A DNA stretch of 21,930 nt, taken from the IMG/VR virus record IMGVR_UViG_3300033552_000059, positions 1 to 21,930 of that record; one strand, written 5' to 3'. The DNA comes from a virus. Positions within the stretch are counted from its first letter, which is position 1; the number at the start of each line of letters is the position of its first letter. Positions 7,770-16,460 of this stretch are shown here, piece by piece. The translations under genes were made by a program, and so were the position numbers. The notes under the pieces are model-generated. The model saw only the letters and a program-made list of their open reading frames with translations, was not told the DNA's origin and made no database searches.

Positions 7770-7799
7770 AAAAGAAGAGACTATTCAGTCTCTTCTTTT
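7770..7799. terminator. Bidirectional intrinsic terminator between convergent operons
   Basis: A 13-bp perfect stem (AAAAGAAGAGACT at 7770-7782; AGTCTCTTCTTTT at 7787-7799) with a 4-nt loop, flanked by an A-run on the left and a T-run on the right, so it can stop transcription from both sides. The portal gene's TAG stop (7781-7783) falls at the stem-loop junction, so its 3' coding end doubles as terminator. Confidence 0.85.
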
Positions 7800-9364
7800 G
7801 TTTTTTCTTCATCCTTAGGTTTTTCTTCTAATGGATCTGATACAAAAGTTTGTTGAGTTTTTAATTTTAATTTTAATTTAAAATTCTCAATATCTTCCCA
7901 ATCATCAGATGTCATTTGAGTCATGTAACGTTTCATTAACCATTCAGTAGGTAAAAGTTGTTCTTCACCTTCTCCTAAATCTTGTTTAAATTCAGCCATT
8001 TTAGTAACAAATTCAGCCTGTTTTGTTAATGTTTCGATATCTTTCATTTCATCAAAACGGTTTTGTTTTTCAAATACAATACCTAATTGAGATCTAAAAT
8101 TATAATCTCCTCTTAATGAAGGGAAATCTGCAAGCATTTGCCAATATAAAGGATTTAAAATTATTTCTTGAAATATAGATCTTAACCTAACAATGAAATT
8201 AAAGAATCTAATTTCTTCTCTTTGTATACCTTCAGCATTTAATGTAAAAGATCCTCCTCCACTTTCAGTATCAAATCTACTAAATGGAACTCTTGAATCT
8301 CTAATTAATTTATTTGAAAAGTATTTTAATGCATCAGTGTTAGATAAATCATGTCCAGTAGTTTCCATTGTATCTACTTCAACCTGTTCTCCATTTTTAC
8401 TTGGTATAATATAATTTTTAAAAAATTGAATTCCTGGTTTACCTTGAACAAAAAGTTCTCCAGATTCTTCATTTAAATCAATATCTTCTTTATAAGTTGA
8501 AGTCAATGTTGCTAAACTTTCTCTTGCTCTTTGTGGAGATTTAGATCCTATTGGAACAATCATTTTCATTCTATAAGTAGAGTTCATTAAATTCCAAAGA
8601 ACTCTTGAATTTTCCATAGTTCTTAATAAATTAAATGAACGAATTAATCTTTCAACATAAGAAACTTTACCATATAAATTACTTTTACTAAATGATATAT
8701 ATGTTAAGTGAGGCTCATATAATTTTCTGTATAAACCTGGTTGATTTTCATATTGATGCCAAATAGCAACAATTGAACCATCAGATTGTTTTTCTATATC
8801 TGGTCGTAATGATGACCAATCTAATTCTTTAAATCCTATTATTTTCTGACCTTTAGCATCCCAAACATTTTCAAATGCTAAACCACCATCTATTAAAAGT
8901 TGTTTAAAGAATCCCCATGCATTGTGACTATTATTAAAATTTAAATTAGCATAAATTCTTCTGAAATTACTTTTTAATGCATCTTGGATTCTATCATCCC
9001 AATTTCCCTTAAGATAAGGCGAACAGAAAAAATTAGATTCATCATAAACAATTGCTTCATCCGAAATAGTTTCTAATATTAATTCAATTTCAGAATTACT
9101 AGAGATTCTTCTAAGGTATTCTCTTTTATTTTGATATTCTTTATCGTAATATGAAATATAATTTTTTTTCCCAATATCACTAAAAGACATAACATACCCT
9201 AGATTTTGGTCCCAGATATTCTTTTGTCTCATTTGAGCTTCAGTAACACCGACAGCTTTAGAATTTTTCATTATCATATCCTGATAATTCATTCCCAAAT
9301 TAGATAATGATTTTATTTTATCACCAATTCCACCTAAATTCATTCTATCAATAAATCCACTCAT
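7781..9364 (-). CDS. Portal protein, T4 gp20-like, 527 aa
   Basis: Length and motif order match T4-type portals, which form the dodecameric ring at the capsid vertex through which DNA passes. Visible elements are the N-terminal ISDEAIVYDESN (about 100-111), the central KELDWSSLRPDIE and HLTYISFSKSNLYGKVSYVE blocks, the stem/crown helix LIRSFNLLRTMENSRVLW (about 242-259), then YRMKMIVPIGSKSPQRA, TSTYKEDI, SGELFVQGKPG, FFKNYIIPSK, and the C-terminal YFSNKLIRDSRVPFSRFD segment that parallels the gp20 YFQKKLYRSLNVPVSRL. The tail is Lys/Glu-rich. Start overlaps the upstream stop (ATGA). It ends with TAG inside a terminator; readthrough would add only four more residues after the UAG codon before TAA. 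Confidence 0.92.
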   Translation of the reverse strand: MSGFIDRMNLGGIGDKIKSLSNLGMNYQDMIMKNSKAVGVTEAQMRQKNIWDQNLGYVMSFSDIGKKNYISYYDKEYQNKREYLRRISSNSEIELILETISDEAIVYDESNFFCSPYLKGNWDDRIQDALKSNFRRIYANLNFNNSHNAWGFFKQLLIDGGLAFENVWDAKGQKIIGFKELDWSSLRPDIEKQSDGSIVAIWHQYENQPGLYRKLYEPHLTYISFSKSNLYGKVSYVERLIRSFNLLRTMENSRVLWNLMNSTYRMKMIVPIGSKSPQRARESLATLTSTYKEDIDLNEESGELFVQGKPGIQFFKNYIIPSKNGEQVEVDTMETTGHDLSNTDALKYFSNKLIRDSRVPFSRFDTESGGGSFTLNAEGIQREEIRFFNFIVRLRSIFQEIILNPLYWQMLADFPSLRGDYNFRSQLGIVFEKQNRFDEMKDIETLTKQAEFVTKMAEFKQDLGEGEEQLLPTEWLMKRYMTQMTSDDWEDIENFKLKLKLKTQQTFVSDPLEEKPKDEEKTKEETE

Positions 9365-9957
9365 TTATCAAATCTCATTTTTTGTAAATAGTTACTTTCA
9401 ATATTAGAAAGTTGTATGTTTTTTAATTCATCTGGTATCCAATGTAAAGATATATACCAGTCAACGTATTCAATTACTATTTTATTATTTATTCTTCCAG
9501 ATTTCCACTTAAATAGAGCACCTTCCCAACCAGTATTTTTTAAAACAACATCTAAAATATCTTTATCTAATGGAATTAAGCCAATTTTATTAGAAGCGGA
9601 TAAAGTATCTTGATAATTTTTACATAATTTAAATATTCTATCTAAAATAACTACCTTAAATTTTAAAGGTATCATGTTTAAATTTATGCCGTATTCTAAA
9701 ATTTCATTCTTTGAATTTTTAATTTGACCTAAAGATAACACCATAGGTGCAGCATCATAAGAATCTTTAGAAGAACTATATTTAAAATAATAAATATTTC
9801 CAGGCATAAAATAAGGTGTTAAGAATTTAACAGTTACTAAATTTTGGTAATATTTTGTTTTTAAAAATGCCTTTTTTAATTTAAATGAATTAATAGGATT
9901 TTTATCTTCTTTTATCTCCTTTTTATAAATTTCAGAAGGAATAATTAATTTAGACAT
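9361..9957 (-). CDS. Phage structural/assembly protein, possibly gp2 (DNA end protector)-like, 198 aa
   Basis: The core includes YFMPGNIYYFKYSSS, YDAAPMVLSLGQ, YGINLNMIPLKFKVVILDRI and a later WYISLHWIP. The pattern (a short strand pair, Y-D-x-x-P-(M/L)-V-(L/I), then G-(I/L)-N-L-x-x-(I/L)-P) resembles a family in marine T4-like phages often labelled DNA end protector. I assign this tentatively from memory of the pattern. Position supports it: in T4 genes 2 and 4 are adjacent, and here it follows the gp4 homologue with an 8-bp overlap and precedes the portal with an ATGA overlap. Alternative: a neck or baseplate protein. It is clearly a real gene from the tight overlaps on both sides. Confidence 0.85.
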   Translation of the reverse strand: MSKLIIPSEIYKKEIKEDKNPINSFKLKKAFLKTKYYQNLVTVKFLTPYFMPGNIYYFKYSSSKDSYDAAPMVLSLGQIKNSKNEILEYGINLNMIPLKFKVVILDRIFKLCKNYQDTLSASNKIGLIPLDKDILDVVLKNTGWEGALFKWKSGRINNKIVIEYVDWYISLHWIPDELKNIQLSNIESNYLQKMRFDK

Positions 9958-10456
9958 TTAACCAAGGATGATTTTCTTGTGTAATAACTGAAAATTTCCA
10001 ACCCATACTATCACAATATTTAGTTGCAGTAGAAAACTTTTCTCTATTTACTAACCAAGTTGCCAAAGCAGTATTATAATTTTGTAGTTTTTTTTCGGTA
10101 ATTTTATCAATTAAAGGTTTAGGTTTAATTAATTGTTGTAGAGGTTTTATTTCAATAAGATATTTTTTGATTGATCCATCTACAGTTAAAACTTCTAACC
10201 AAAAATCAACTAAATATACTCTTTTTTTTGGATTCCCAAACTTATCTTTTGAAACAGGACATGTATAAGGTATTCTTAATGGTTCAGATGACCATTTTAA
10301 GATAGAATCATTTTTATCACAAAACATCATAAATTTAAATTCCCAACCAGATCTATAAATAATCTTTTCTATATTTCCGATATATTTAGAAATATTTCTT
10401 GGTGAAAAATATCCTGTGTGATACTTACCTTTTTTATTTGGACCAGATTTACTCAA
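9950..10456 (-). CDS. Head completion nuclease-like protein, T4 gp4-like (TnsA/PD-(D/E)XK fold), 168 aa
   Basis: Strong motif-by-motif match to T4 gp4: GYFSPRNISKYIGN parallels GKFTPRNPRKYKGD, YRSGWEFKFMMFCD parallels WRSSWELRFFKWCD, and KWSSEPLRIPY parallels EWSSEETIIPY. It ends with a VDFWLEV strand and YLIEIKPLQQ. The nuclease centre is E39, D84 and E102-x-K104, as in TnsA-like PD-(D/E)XK enzymes. In T4, gp4 acts after packaging so that heads can join tails. A basic stretch at the start (MSKSGPNKKGK) and after the core is DNA-binding in character. It sits in a chain of 8-bp overlapping genes from the 108-aa protein to the portal. Confidence 0.92.
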   Translation of the reverse strand: MSKSGPNKKGKYHTGYFSPRNISKYIGNIEKIIYRSGWEFKFMMFCDKNDSILKWSSEPLRIPYTCPVSKDKFGNPKKRVYLVDFWLEVLTVDGSIKKYLIEIKPLQQLIKPKPLIDKITEKKLQNYNTALATWLVNREKFSTATKYCDSMGWKFSVITQENHPWLNV

Positions 10457-10775
10457 AAATATACATAATATTTAATATCATATTATTTCCTTTAGATTCA
10501 TATGACATTTTAATAGTATAATTTTGAAATACAATATTTTTATTAGATAATGTAAAAATTATATTAGAATCATTATCCACAATTTCTAAGTATACTCTTT
10601 TACAACTAATTAATTGATATAATGCATTTTCTAATGTATTATCAATTGTAAATGATATTGTAATTGAGTTAAATGCTAATTCTATTGATCTAATTTTATC
10701 ATTATAAGATGATTCTACTTGGTCAGATCTATATAAATAAGCATTAAAATTTTCAGATTGTATTATATTTGACAT
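10449..10775 (-). CDS. Hypothetical protein in head/neck operon, 108 aa
   Basis: Beta-rich pattern of alternating hydrophobic residues (SIELAFNSITISFTID, RVYLEIVDNDSNIIFTLSN, YTIKMSYES, MILNIMYIFE). No cysteine pair, signal or TM segment. The all-beta layout and its place between the late sigma factor and gp4 suggest a small virion or assembly protein, but no family is recognised. Its 3' end overlaps the gp4 start by 8 bp; the gap from gp55 is 16 bp, so it belongs to the same operon. Confidence 0.8.
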   Translation of the reverse strand: MSNIIQSENFNAYLYRSDQVESSYNDKIRSIELAFNSITISFTIDNTLENALYQLISCKRVYLEIVDNDSNIIFTLSNKNIVFQNYTIKMSYESKGNNMILNIMYIFE

Positions 10776-10791
10776 AATTTTTATTAAAAGA

Positions 10792-11133
10792 TTATAAGCT
10801 CCAGATATTACTATTCATATAGACAACATCTTTTTGTTTGATTTTATGTAATTGTTTCCAACCTTTCGCAAAACCGTTTTTGATTAATTGAGTATAGTAT
10901 GAAAATGCATTAGTAGATAATTCAGGTTTAAATCCTCTCCAATATTTTAAAATATCCTCTACAGCAGCCTGTTCACAATCATCTCTATCCATTGGATCAT
11001 AATAAGTAAAATTACCACCTATTTTTTTAACCATTTTTAACAACATTACTAAAGCAGATGGTGTTAATTCATTTTTTTCTTTTGATTTGATAATTTCTCT
11101 TACAAGATCTGCATTCTTTACGTGATGACTCAT
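10792..11133 (-). CDS. Late-transcription sigma factor, T4 gp55-like, short form (113 aa)
   Basis: Residues about 8-92 follow T4 gp55 closely in order and spacing: ADLVREIIKSKEKNE (gp55 KELLQAIIDWKTE), ALVMLLKMVKKIGGNFTYYD (gp55 [20 protein letters not shown]), then DDCEQAAVEDILKYWRGFKP and NAFSYYTQLIKNGFAKGWKQ (gp55 [20 protein letters not shown]). gp55 is a minimal sigma that directs host RNA polymerase to late promoters with a single TATAAATA-like element. T4 gp55 is 185 aa; this one stops soon after the helix that follows the sigma-2-like region. The C-terminus ends hydrophobically (NSNIWSL) and may serve as the sliding-clamp-binding tail that gp55 has (inference). A repeated GATAAATATA motif upstream of late genes is its likely target. 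Confidence 0.85.
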   Translation of the reverse strand: MSHHVKNADLVREIIKSKEKNELTPSALVMLLKMVKKIGGNFTYYDPMDRDDCEQAAVEDILKYWRGFKPELSTNAFSYYTQLIKNGFAKGWKQLHKIKQKDVVYMNSNIWSL

Positions 11134-11201
11134 TCATATATATTATTTTCCATTTTATCTGGTTTAATTACAACATTTATAATTAAATTATTGTATAAGT
11201 T

Positions 11202-11238
11202 ACAAAAGAACGACCCTTTATCAGAGTCGTTCTTTTGT
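11202..11238 (-). terminator. Intrinsic terminator of the 1220-aa gene
   Basis: A 13-bp perfect stem (ACAAAAGAACGAC at 11202-11214; GTCGTTCTTTTGT at 11226-11238) with an 11-nt loop, 21 bp after the TAA of the large gene. The flanking U-rich arm on both strands suggests it can act in either direction. It isolates the large gene from the gp55-gp4-portal operon, which therefore needs its own promoter near 11134-11165. Confidence 0.8.
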
Positions 11239-11258
11239 TAAAAAATTAAAAATATTTA

Positions 11259-14200
11259 TTATTCTTTTACAGAATCTTCTATAACTTTTTTAACTTCAGA
11301 ATTAACTATAGCTAAATTTCTTTTTATTGTATTATAGATTTTACCATTAAATGTAAAATCAATATTATCATCATCACCTATTTTTGTATAATCTTCTGGT
11401 AAAATAGAAACTTCTGTTCCTGTAGGAACTTCATCAACATCAGATACTAAGATGACTTTAAATGTGTCAATAGATTCTTCAGGACTAATATAATCGGCTG
11501 TATTTTTTTCGATGTTATTTGCTAATTCCATTTCTAAATCTTCCAATTCACTTAATGAATATGTATTTGATTTACTAGATGAATCTATTACAATAAATTT
11601 TCCGGTATTTTCATCTTTTCCAGTAATAGAACCTAATAAACCTGTAGAAACTATTTTTACTTTATCTCCTATAGCAAAAATAGAATTTTCAAATATTCTT
11701 ATGATTTTTTGATCATAAATTTTAACATTTACTTTAAGTTTTTCTATTTCAGAGATTAATAATTGTTTAGCTTCTAATAATTCAATTGAATCATATAACA
11801 AAATATCATTAGATATTGCATTTTCTATTTTATTATATTGAGCTTGATATTTAGAAATCTTTAATATTGTAAAATTCTTAGATTCGTTTAATGAAGTAAT
11901 TTCAGTATTTTCTTTTTGTAAATATGATATTAATGATCTTGAAATATCAACACCAAACATTTTATTTACATGACTTCTTAAATATGATGCAGTTGTAGGT
12001 TCAAATTTATTAAGTTTTTCCATTAAACTATAAGTATTAATATAAAGTTTTTCATTTATTGTAAAAATACTTATAGAAGAATTATTTCTTAATTTATTTT
12101 TGAAGTTTTTAACAAAATCTATTTCAACTATATTTTCTCTATTTTCATAAAGTTTACATAGGGCAGGAATTAAATTTAATTTTTCATACTTAAATAGACC
12201 AGATTTAATAAGAGCTTCACCTAAATATTGTTCTTCTTCTTCTGAGCTTAACTCCTCAGATTCTTCTCCATTTTCTAATTCAGTTGGATAAATAACTTCA
12301 TCATTTGCTTTAACTTTATTAGATTTTAAATCAAAGGATATTTTATTATCATCTAAGAACATGCCTATCTGATCATCTGATATAGTAAAGCTGTCACTTG
12401 CTAATAATAAACATAAATTATACCATTCTATAGAAATATCTTTAGCAAAATCTTCACCAATTTTTTCAATTTCCGAAGTTGATTTATCAAATTTATAGAA
12501 ATTTGGTGCATTATAGAAATATGTGATATTAGCATCATCTTTACTAAATGCTACAGGTGAAACTACATTTTCTACTGCAATAGATTCATTAACAGATTTA
12601 ATATTAAATGTTGTACCTTTAATATTTAAAAGTTTTTCACTTAATGATTTAATAGATTTGTTAAATTCCCACTTACTGTTAATTTTTAGTATACTTTCTA
12701 ATGTTTCATCATTAGTTAAAGCTTCTTTAACTAAATTAGTCCAATCAGAAAAGAAATCAGCTTGTGAACCAGTTAAAATATCATTAATAGTTTCTAAAAC
12801 TGCAAATTCTTTAGTAAAAGAAGTTTTTAATTTATCATAATACTTAATATCTTCCTTAACATCCATATCAAATTCATAGTGTTTAAGGACATTTAACCAA
12901 GATTCTAAAATAGAAATTTCATTTATAAATTTACCAGTTTCAATAGAATTAGCTAAATAATAAACTTGTGGATTACTAAACCAAGGTTTCTTCTTAAATC
13001 GTGTTATAGATTCAACTAAACCTAATTTTCCAGAAATTAGTTGTTTTCTAGCTTCAGATTCAATAAACCCAGGTTTTTTATTTAAAATTGGAGTAGACAC
13101 AAATTGAAGAGACTCGTTAACTGATGCTGACAAGTCAACATTAAATATAGATTTAATTGATTCACTTAATTCTGATGGTGAATAAGTTTTCATTGAACCA
13201 TTTTTATCTACAAAATAAGAATCTCCTACTTTAAATACTATCCATGAATGATCTACTGATTCCTTAATTCCTAATTCCCATGTAGTATCTAATTCAACAA
13301 TAGAATTTATATTATTTGCAATAGTTTTAATGTTAGTAGAATCTTCTTTGATAGACCATGAGCCTTCTTGTATAACTAAATCTAAATTAGAAGCATCAAT
13401 AATTTTGTTATTAATTGATATACCAGATTCATTTATAACTACTCTACTATTAACTTTATTTTTATCGATATAATAAACTATATCAGAACCTTCTATTTTA
13501 ACATTAGGTAATTGAAAAGTATTACATAATGTTTTAAATGATTCAGATATATTAGTTTTGTTAACAGAAGTATTTGTTATTTCATAAGATGTTCCTTTTA
13601 CAAAAACAATAGTAGAATTTTCGTTTACTATCGCAGGCGAAACTATTTTTTTGATTGTTAATGAATTCTTTTCATAATTTTTTAATGAAATAGATTCAAA
13701 CAATTCTTCATTAATATTAGAAGCATTTAAGAATGATGATACATCAGATTCATTTATTGAAAAACCATAAAAATTCTTTAACAATTCAGATAATACTCTT
13801 TCATTTGAATTTGGATATACTACTGAAGAAGAAATTGAATTCTTGACAATAGAAAAACTTTCATTTAAATTAACAATTAACATATCAACTTCAGAACTTA
13901 AAGATGTTGTCAATTTTTTGATTTCAGTAAAGTTATAAATAAAATTTCTATGTTCTATTAATAACATAGCTTTATGTAATTCGGTGTCGTTTTCTAATAA
14001 ATGAGCACCTAATGATCTACGAACATCTTTAGCTTCAGTTAAAATACCATTAATAAATATTTCTCCATTTAATAATAATTCAATTACATCAGTACCAAAA
14101 TTTCTATTTCTATTATAAATAATTCTATCTTCATAAATTTTAGTATTTACTGAACCAAATATTGCAGTAAATTGTCTCCATCTATTAGGTAATGCTAAAA

Positions 14201-14921
14201 CTTCTGGTTGAGATAATGATTTAACAGAATTTTCGTTAACTTTAAAATATTTACCAGAATCAAATATAATAAATTCATTTGCATTTTCTGAATATACAGG
14301 AGAAACTAAATTAGTTAAAGTAAAAGATTCTAATAAAGATTTATTAGCTTTTTCTTCTCCAACTAATTTTGCAGATAATTTAGTTGAGATATTTCTTGCT
14401 TCGTATACTTTAGATGCTATTTTATCAGAAATTTCAATTAAATCAGATTCAGTAAATCCAATAGAAATATAAGATTCTAAAGAATCTATAACATTTTCGT
14501 AAATAGATTTTTCGATTATATGTGCATTAGATCTAACTTTTTCTAATAAAATTAGAGCAGATAATTCTTTTAAATAAGAATTTTCTAATGATGTTAGAGA
14601 TTCTTTAATTTCAGAAGATTCATTTGCAAGCTCTTTTGCTATATCGTAAGCATCAGATATACTGGGATTCTGAATTTTTTCTTTTGCAGATGATATTAAG
14701 AATAATAAGTTTTCTTTAAGATCAATCATTCTTAGAGTATGTAACATCTTTTGAGATGCATAATCTTCACTATTAGATAAAATAGATAATAAATCTGTTT
14801 TAATTTCAGAAGCTTTTAATTCACCTGAATCAAATTTATGTAAAAAATCTTCACATAAAGATTTTATCTTTTCATCTTTTGTTGTAGTTATTAACAGTTG
14901 AATTTGTCCTATTAAAGTCAT
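11259..14921 (-). CDS. Large repetitive protein in virion block, 1220 aa
   Basis: No known family recognised. The first about 190 residues are helical (probably coiled coil). After that a module recurs: a (V)VSP(V/A) element, a short strand pair with an aromatic K/YF-type turn, a loop, and a helical spacer. Clear copies start near residue 200 (NLVSPVYSENANEFIIFDSG), 423 (KIVSPAIVNENSTIVFVKGT) and 790 (NVVSPVAFSKDDANITYF), with weaker ones near 560 (ESVDHSWIVFKVGDSYFVDK) and 953 (ISIFTINEKLYINTYS). Around 1060-1125 is a KOW/SH3-like segment (IGDKVKIVSTGLLGSITGKD). The end is acidic then strand-rich. It is flanked by its own putative late promoter and terminator. Size, repeats and position suggest a virion or internal-head structural protein; this is inference. 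Confidence 0.85.
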   Translation of the reverse strand: MTLIGQIQLLITTTKDEKIKSLCEDFLHKFDSGELKASEIKTDLLSILSNSEDYASQKMLHTLRMIDLKENLLFLISSAKEKIQNPSISDAYDIAKELANESSEIKESLTSLENSYLKELSALILLEKVRSNAHIIEKSIYENVIDSLESYISIGFTESDLIEISDKIASKVYEARNISTKLSAKLVGEEKANKSLLESFTLTNLVSPVYSENANEFIIFDSGKYFKVNENSVKSLSQPEVLALPNRWRQFTAIFGSVNTKIYEDRIIYNRNRNFGTDVIELLLNGEIFINGILTEAKDVRRSLGAHLLENDTELHKAMLLIEHRNFIYNFTEIKKLTTSLSSEVDMLIVNLNESFSIVKNSISSSVVYPNSNERVLSELLKNFYGFSINESDVSSFLNASNINEELFESISLKNYEKNSLTIKKIVSPAIVNENSTIVFVKGTSYEITNTSVNKTNISESFKTLCNTFQLPNVKIEGSDIVYYIDKNKVNSRVVINESGISINNKIIDASNLDLVIQEGSWSIKEDSTNIKTIANNINSIVELDTTWELGIKESVDHSWIVFKVGDSYFVDKNGSMKTYSPSELSESIKSIFNVDLSASVNESLQFVSTPILNKKPGFIESEARKQLISGKLGLVESITRFKKKPWFSNPQVYYLANSIETGKFINEISILESWLNVLKHYEFDMDVKEDIKYYDKLKTSFTKEFAVLETINDILTGSQADFFSDWTNLVKEALTNDETLESILKINSKWEFNKSIKSLSEKLLNIKGTTFNIKSVNESIAVENVVSPVAFSKDDANITYFYNAPNFYKFDKSTSEIEKIGEDFAKDISIEWYNLCLLLASDSFTISDDQIGMFLDDNKISFDLKSNKVKANDEVIYPTELENGEESEELSSEEEEQYLGEALIKSGLFKYEKLNLIPALCKLYENRENIVEIDFVKNFKNKLRNNSSISIFTINEKLYINTYSLMEKLNKFEPTTASYLRSHVNKMFGVDISRSLISYLQKENTEITSLNESKNFTILKISKYQAQYNKIENAISNDILLYDSIELLEAKQLLISEIEKLKVNVKIYDQKIIRIFENSIFAIGDKVKIVSTGLLGSITGKDENTGKFIVIDSSSKSNTYSLSELEDLEMELANNIEKNTADYISPEESIDTFKVILVSDVDEVPTGTEVSILPEDYTKIGDDDNIDFTFNGKIYNTIKRNLAIVNSEVKKVIEDSVKE

Positions 14922-14928
14922 GTAGAGG

Positions 14929-14952
14929 GTATAATTTATATTTATATTTATC
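14929..14952 (-). promoter_or_regulatory. Candidate late promoter: GATAAATATA ... ATAAATTATAC
   Basis: Read on the minus strand, GATAAATATA (14952-14943) is followed after 3 nt by ATAAATTATAC (14939-14929) and then 7 nt before the ATG at 14921. The same two elements with nearly identical spacing precede the 410-aa gene (17783-17761). The block includes TATAAATA, the T4 late consensus, and a gp55-like sigma is encoded nearby. AT-richness raises the chance-match rate for each single element, but the paired arrangement is less likely by chance. Confidence 0.55.
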
Positions 14953-14971
14953 CATAAATAAAAGTTACAGT

Positions 14972-16438
14972 TTAAAATATCTGATACTTAGTAGAATAAT
15001 AATTAATAACGAATTCTCTTTGTTTATCCGTTAATTGTTTTTTCCATATCATTATTTCCGCAAAGTTGCATGGTAAAAAATCCATCACACCTGAATTCGA
15101 AAACATGAAAGTTTTAGAATTAAAATTACCAATAATATTTCTATTAATAGGAGAAACTCCTATTAATTGATTATTAATTTTTAATCCCATTGTTTTATTA
15201 GCAAACCAAAATTCAACGAGTTTCCATTCATTTAATGTATTAGCATATCCTATAGAAGAACTATCTTCACCTGTTCCTATTGTATAATATAAATCTCCTG
15301 CCTTAAATCCTAATGCCCAACGATCTTCCAATATTTGAGTATTTCCGATTATCATATGGGACTCTAAATCAATACCAACAGATTTCATTAATAAAAATCC
15401 ATGTACTTCATTTAAAATATTAATATTAGGAATCTCTACAGTATTTGATATACCATTAGTAGATATACCTTTTTCTGCACAAAATATAGGATCAATTATA
15501 TTTGGTTGTTTTGTAATATCTAATTCTATTATGTTATTTTGTAATAAACTAGAATCTTTCCAATTAGACATTTTACCCATAGCATTTAAATTGTTACCAT
15601 TTAACCATAATGATAAAAATGGTATTTCATTCATATTAGATAAAATAGCACTATTTGATACTGTACCTATACCACCTTCTGCAATTACAGACTGTCCATT
15701 TGAAATATAGGGAATAGACGTTTGACTTAAATTTAAATCAATTCCTTTAATTAAATTACCTCTAAATAACTCAGTAGTTTCATCTATTACTGGATAATGA
15801 GCTTCTACTGTAATATTTAATGTTAGTGTAGGGTAGCCTTCACCAGATGGATATGAATATTCAAATAATTTTTCAATAGAAACTTCTTCAGAAAAACCTG
15901 CTTGGCAAGGAATTCTAAATCCTTTATATGATGAATTAAATTTTTGTGCTTTATAAAATAAATTTATTAATTGATCTCTTATTTTATAAATTTCAGTCAT
16001 CGTATTACATGTTACTAATACACTAAAAGAAAATTCCATAGGAATCATATTAATATATGATGAATAAGTTCTTGAATAAATATTTCCTTTTTCGTCTTTT
16101 TCTTGTACTATATAAGAACCTCTAACAAATTTATTCTTTAATGCAGAATTATTGATTTTATCTGAATCCAATTTAACATTAGCTCTTGGAATAACATCAG
16201 TTCCACCTTCACTTATAATATTATCACATTCGAGTGTAGTATTGACAAAAAAATCTTGAAGAAATCTTTCAGATCCAGTAAAACTATATAAAAATGGAAC
16301 TCTCTTAAGTTCAAACTTATCATCAGAATACTGATATTTAATTTTAACAATATCAATTAACTTCATTAATCCTACTATTACACTACGTGCAAAAACATCA
16401 TCATAATTCCAGTGATGACCAAATCCAGGTTCCTTCAT
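14972..16438 (-). CDS. Tail-sheath stabiliser/terminator, T4 gp15-like, fused to C-terminal LamG-like domain (488 aa)
   Basis: The N-terminal about 220 residues parallel T4 gp15: GLMKLIDIVKIKYQYSDDKF, RVPFLYSFTGSERFLQ, DVIPRANVKLD, SYINMIPMEFSFSVLVTC, EIYKIRDQLINLFYK and a closing LTLNITVEAHYPVID match gp15's KFIRVPITYASKEHF, ETILPRINLHL, SPIKMIYELSIFT, QIVEQILPYF and WSLTFEVNGWMYPP in order. gp15 caps the tail tube and sheath and joins it to the neck. The C-terminal about 220 residues (SLWLNGNNLNAMGKMSNWKD ... AEIMIWKKQLTDKQREFV ... YYSTKYQI) are a concanavalin-A/LamG-like lectin fold, absent from T4 gp15. I chose the ATG at 16438; a TTG at 16462 would lie in the upstream terminator. Confidence 0.85.
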   Translation of the reverse strand: MKEPGFGHHWNYDDVFARSVIVGLMKLIDIVKIKYQYSDDKFELKRVPFLYSFTGSERFLQDFFVNTTLECDNIISEGGTDVIPRANVKLDSDKINNSALKNKFVRGSYIVQEKDEKGNIYSRTYSSYINMIPMEFSFSVLVTCNTMTEIYKIRDQLINLFYKAQKFNSSYKGFRIPCQAGFSEEVSIEKLFEYSYPSGEGYPTLTLNITVEAHYPVIDETTELFRGNLIKGIDLNLSQTSIPYISNGQSVIAEGGIGTVSNSAILSNMNEIPFLSLWLNGNNLNAMGKMSNWKDSSLLQNNIIELDITKQPNIIDPIFCAEKGISTNGISNTVEIPNINILNEVHGFLLMKSVGIDLESHMIIGNTQILEDRWALGFKAGDLYYTIGTGEDSSSIGYANTLNEWKLVEFWFANKTMGLKINNQLIGVSPINRNIIGNFNSKTFMFSNSGVMDFLPCNFAEIMIWKKQLTDKQREFVINYYSTKYQIF

Positions 16439-16440
16439 AA

Positions 16441-16450
16441 TATATTTATC
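16441..16450 (-). promoter_or_regulatory. GATAAATATA motif just upstream of gp15-like gene
   Basis: An exact third copy of the 10-mer found before the 410-aa and 1220-aa genes. Here it ends 2 bp before the ATG and lacks the second ATAAATTATAC element. If it is a -10 element the transcript would start inside the gene, so it may instead be a leader element or a chance match. Confidence 0.3.
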
Positions 16451-16460
16451 CTTATAAAAC

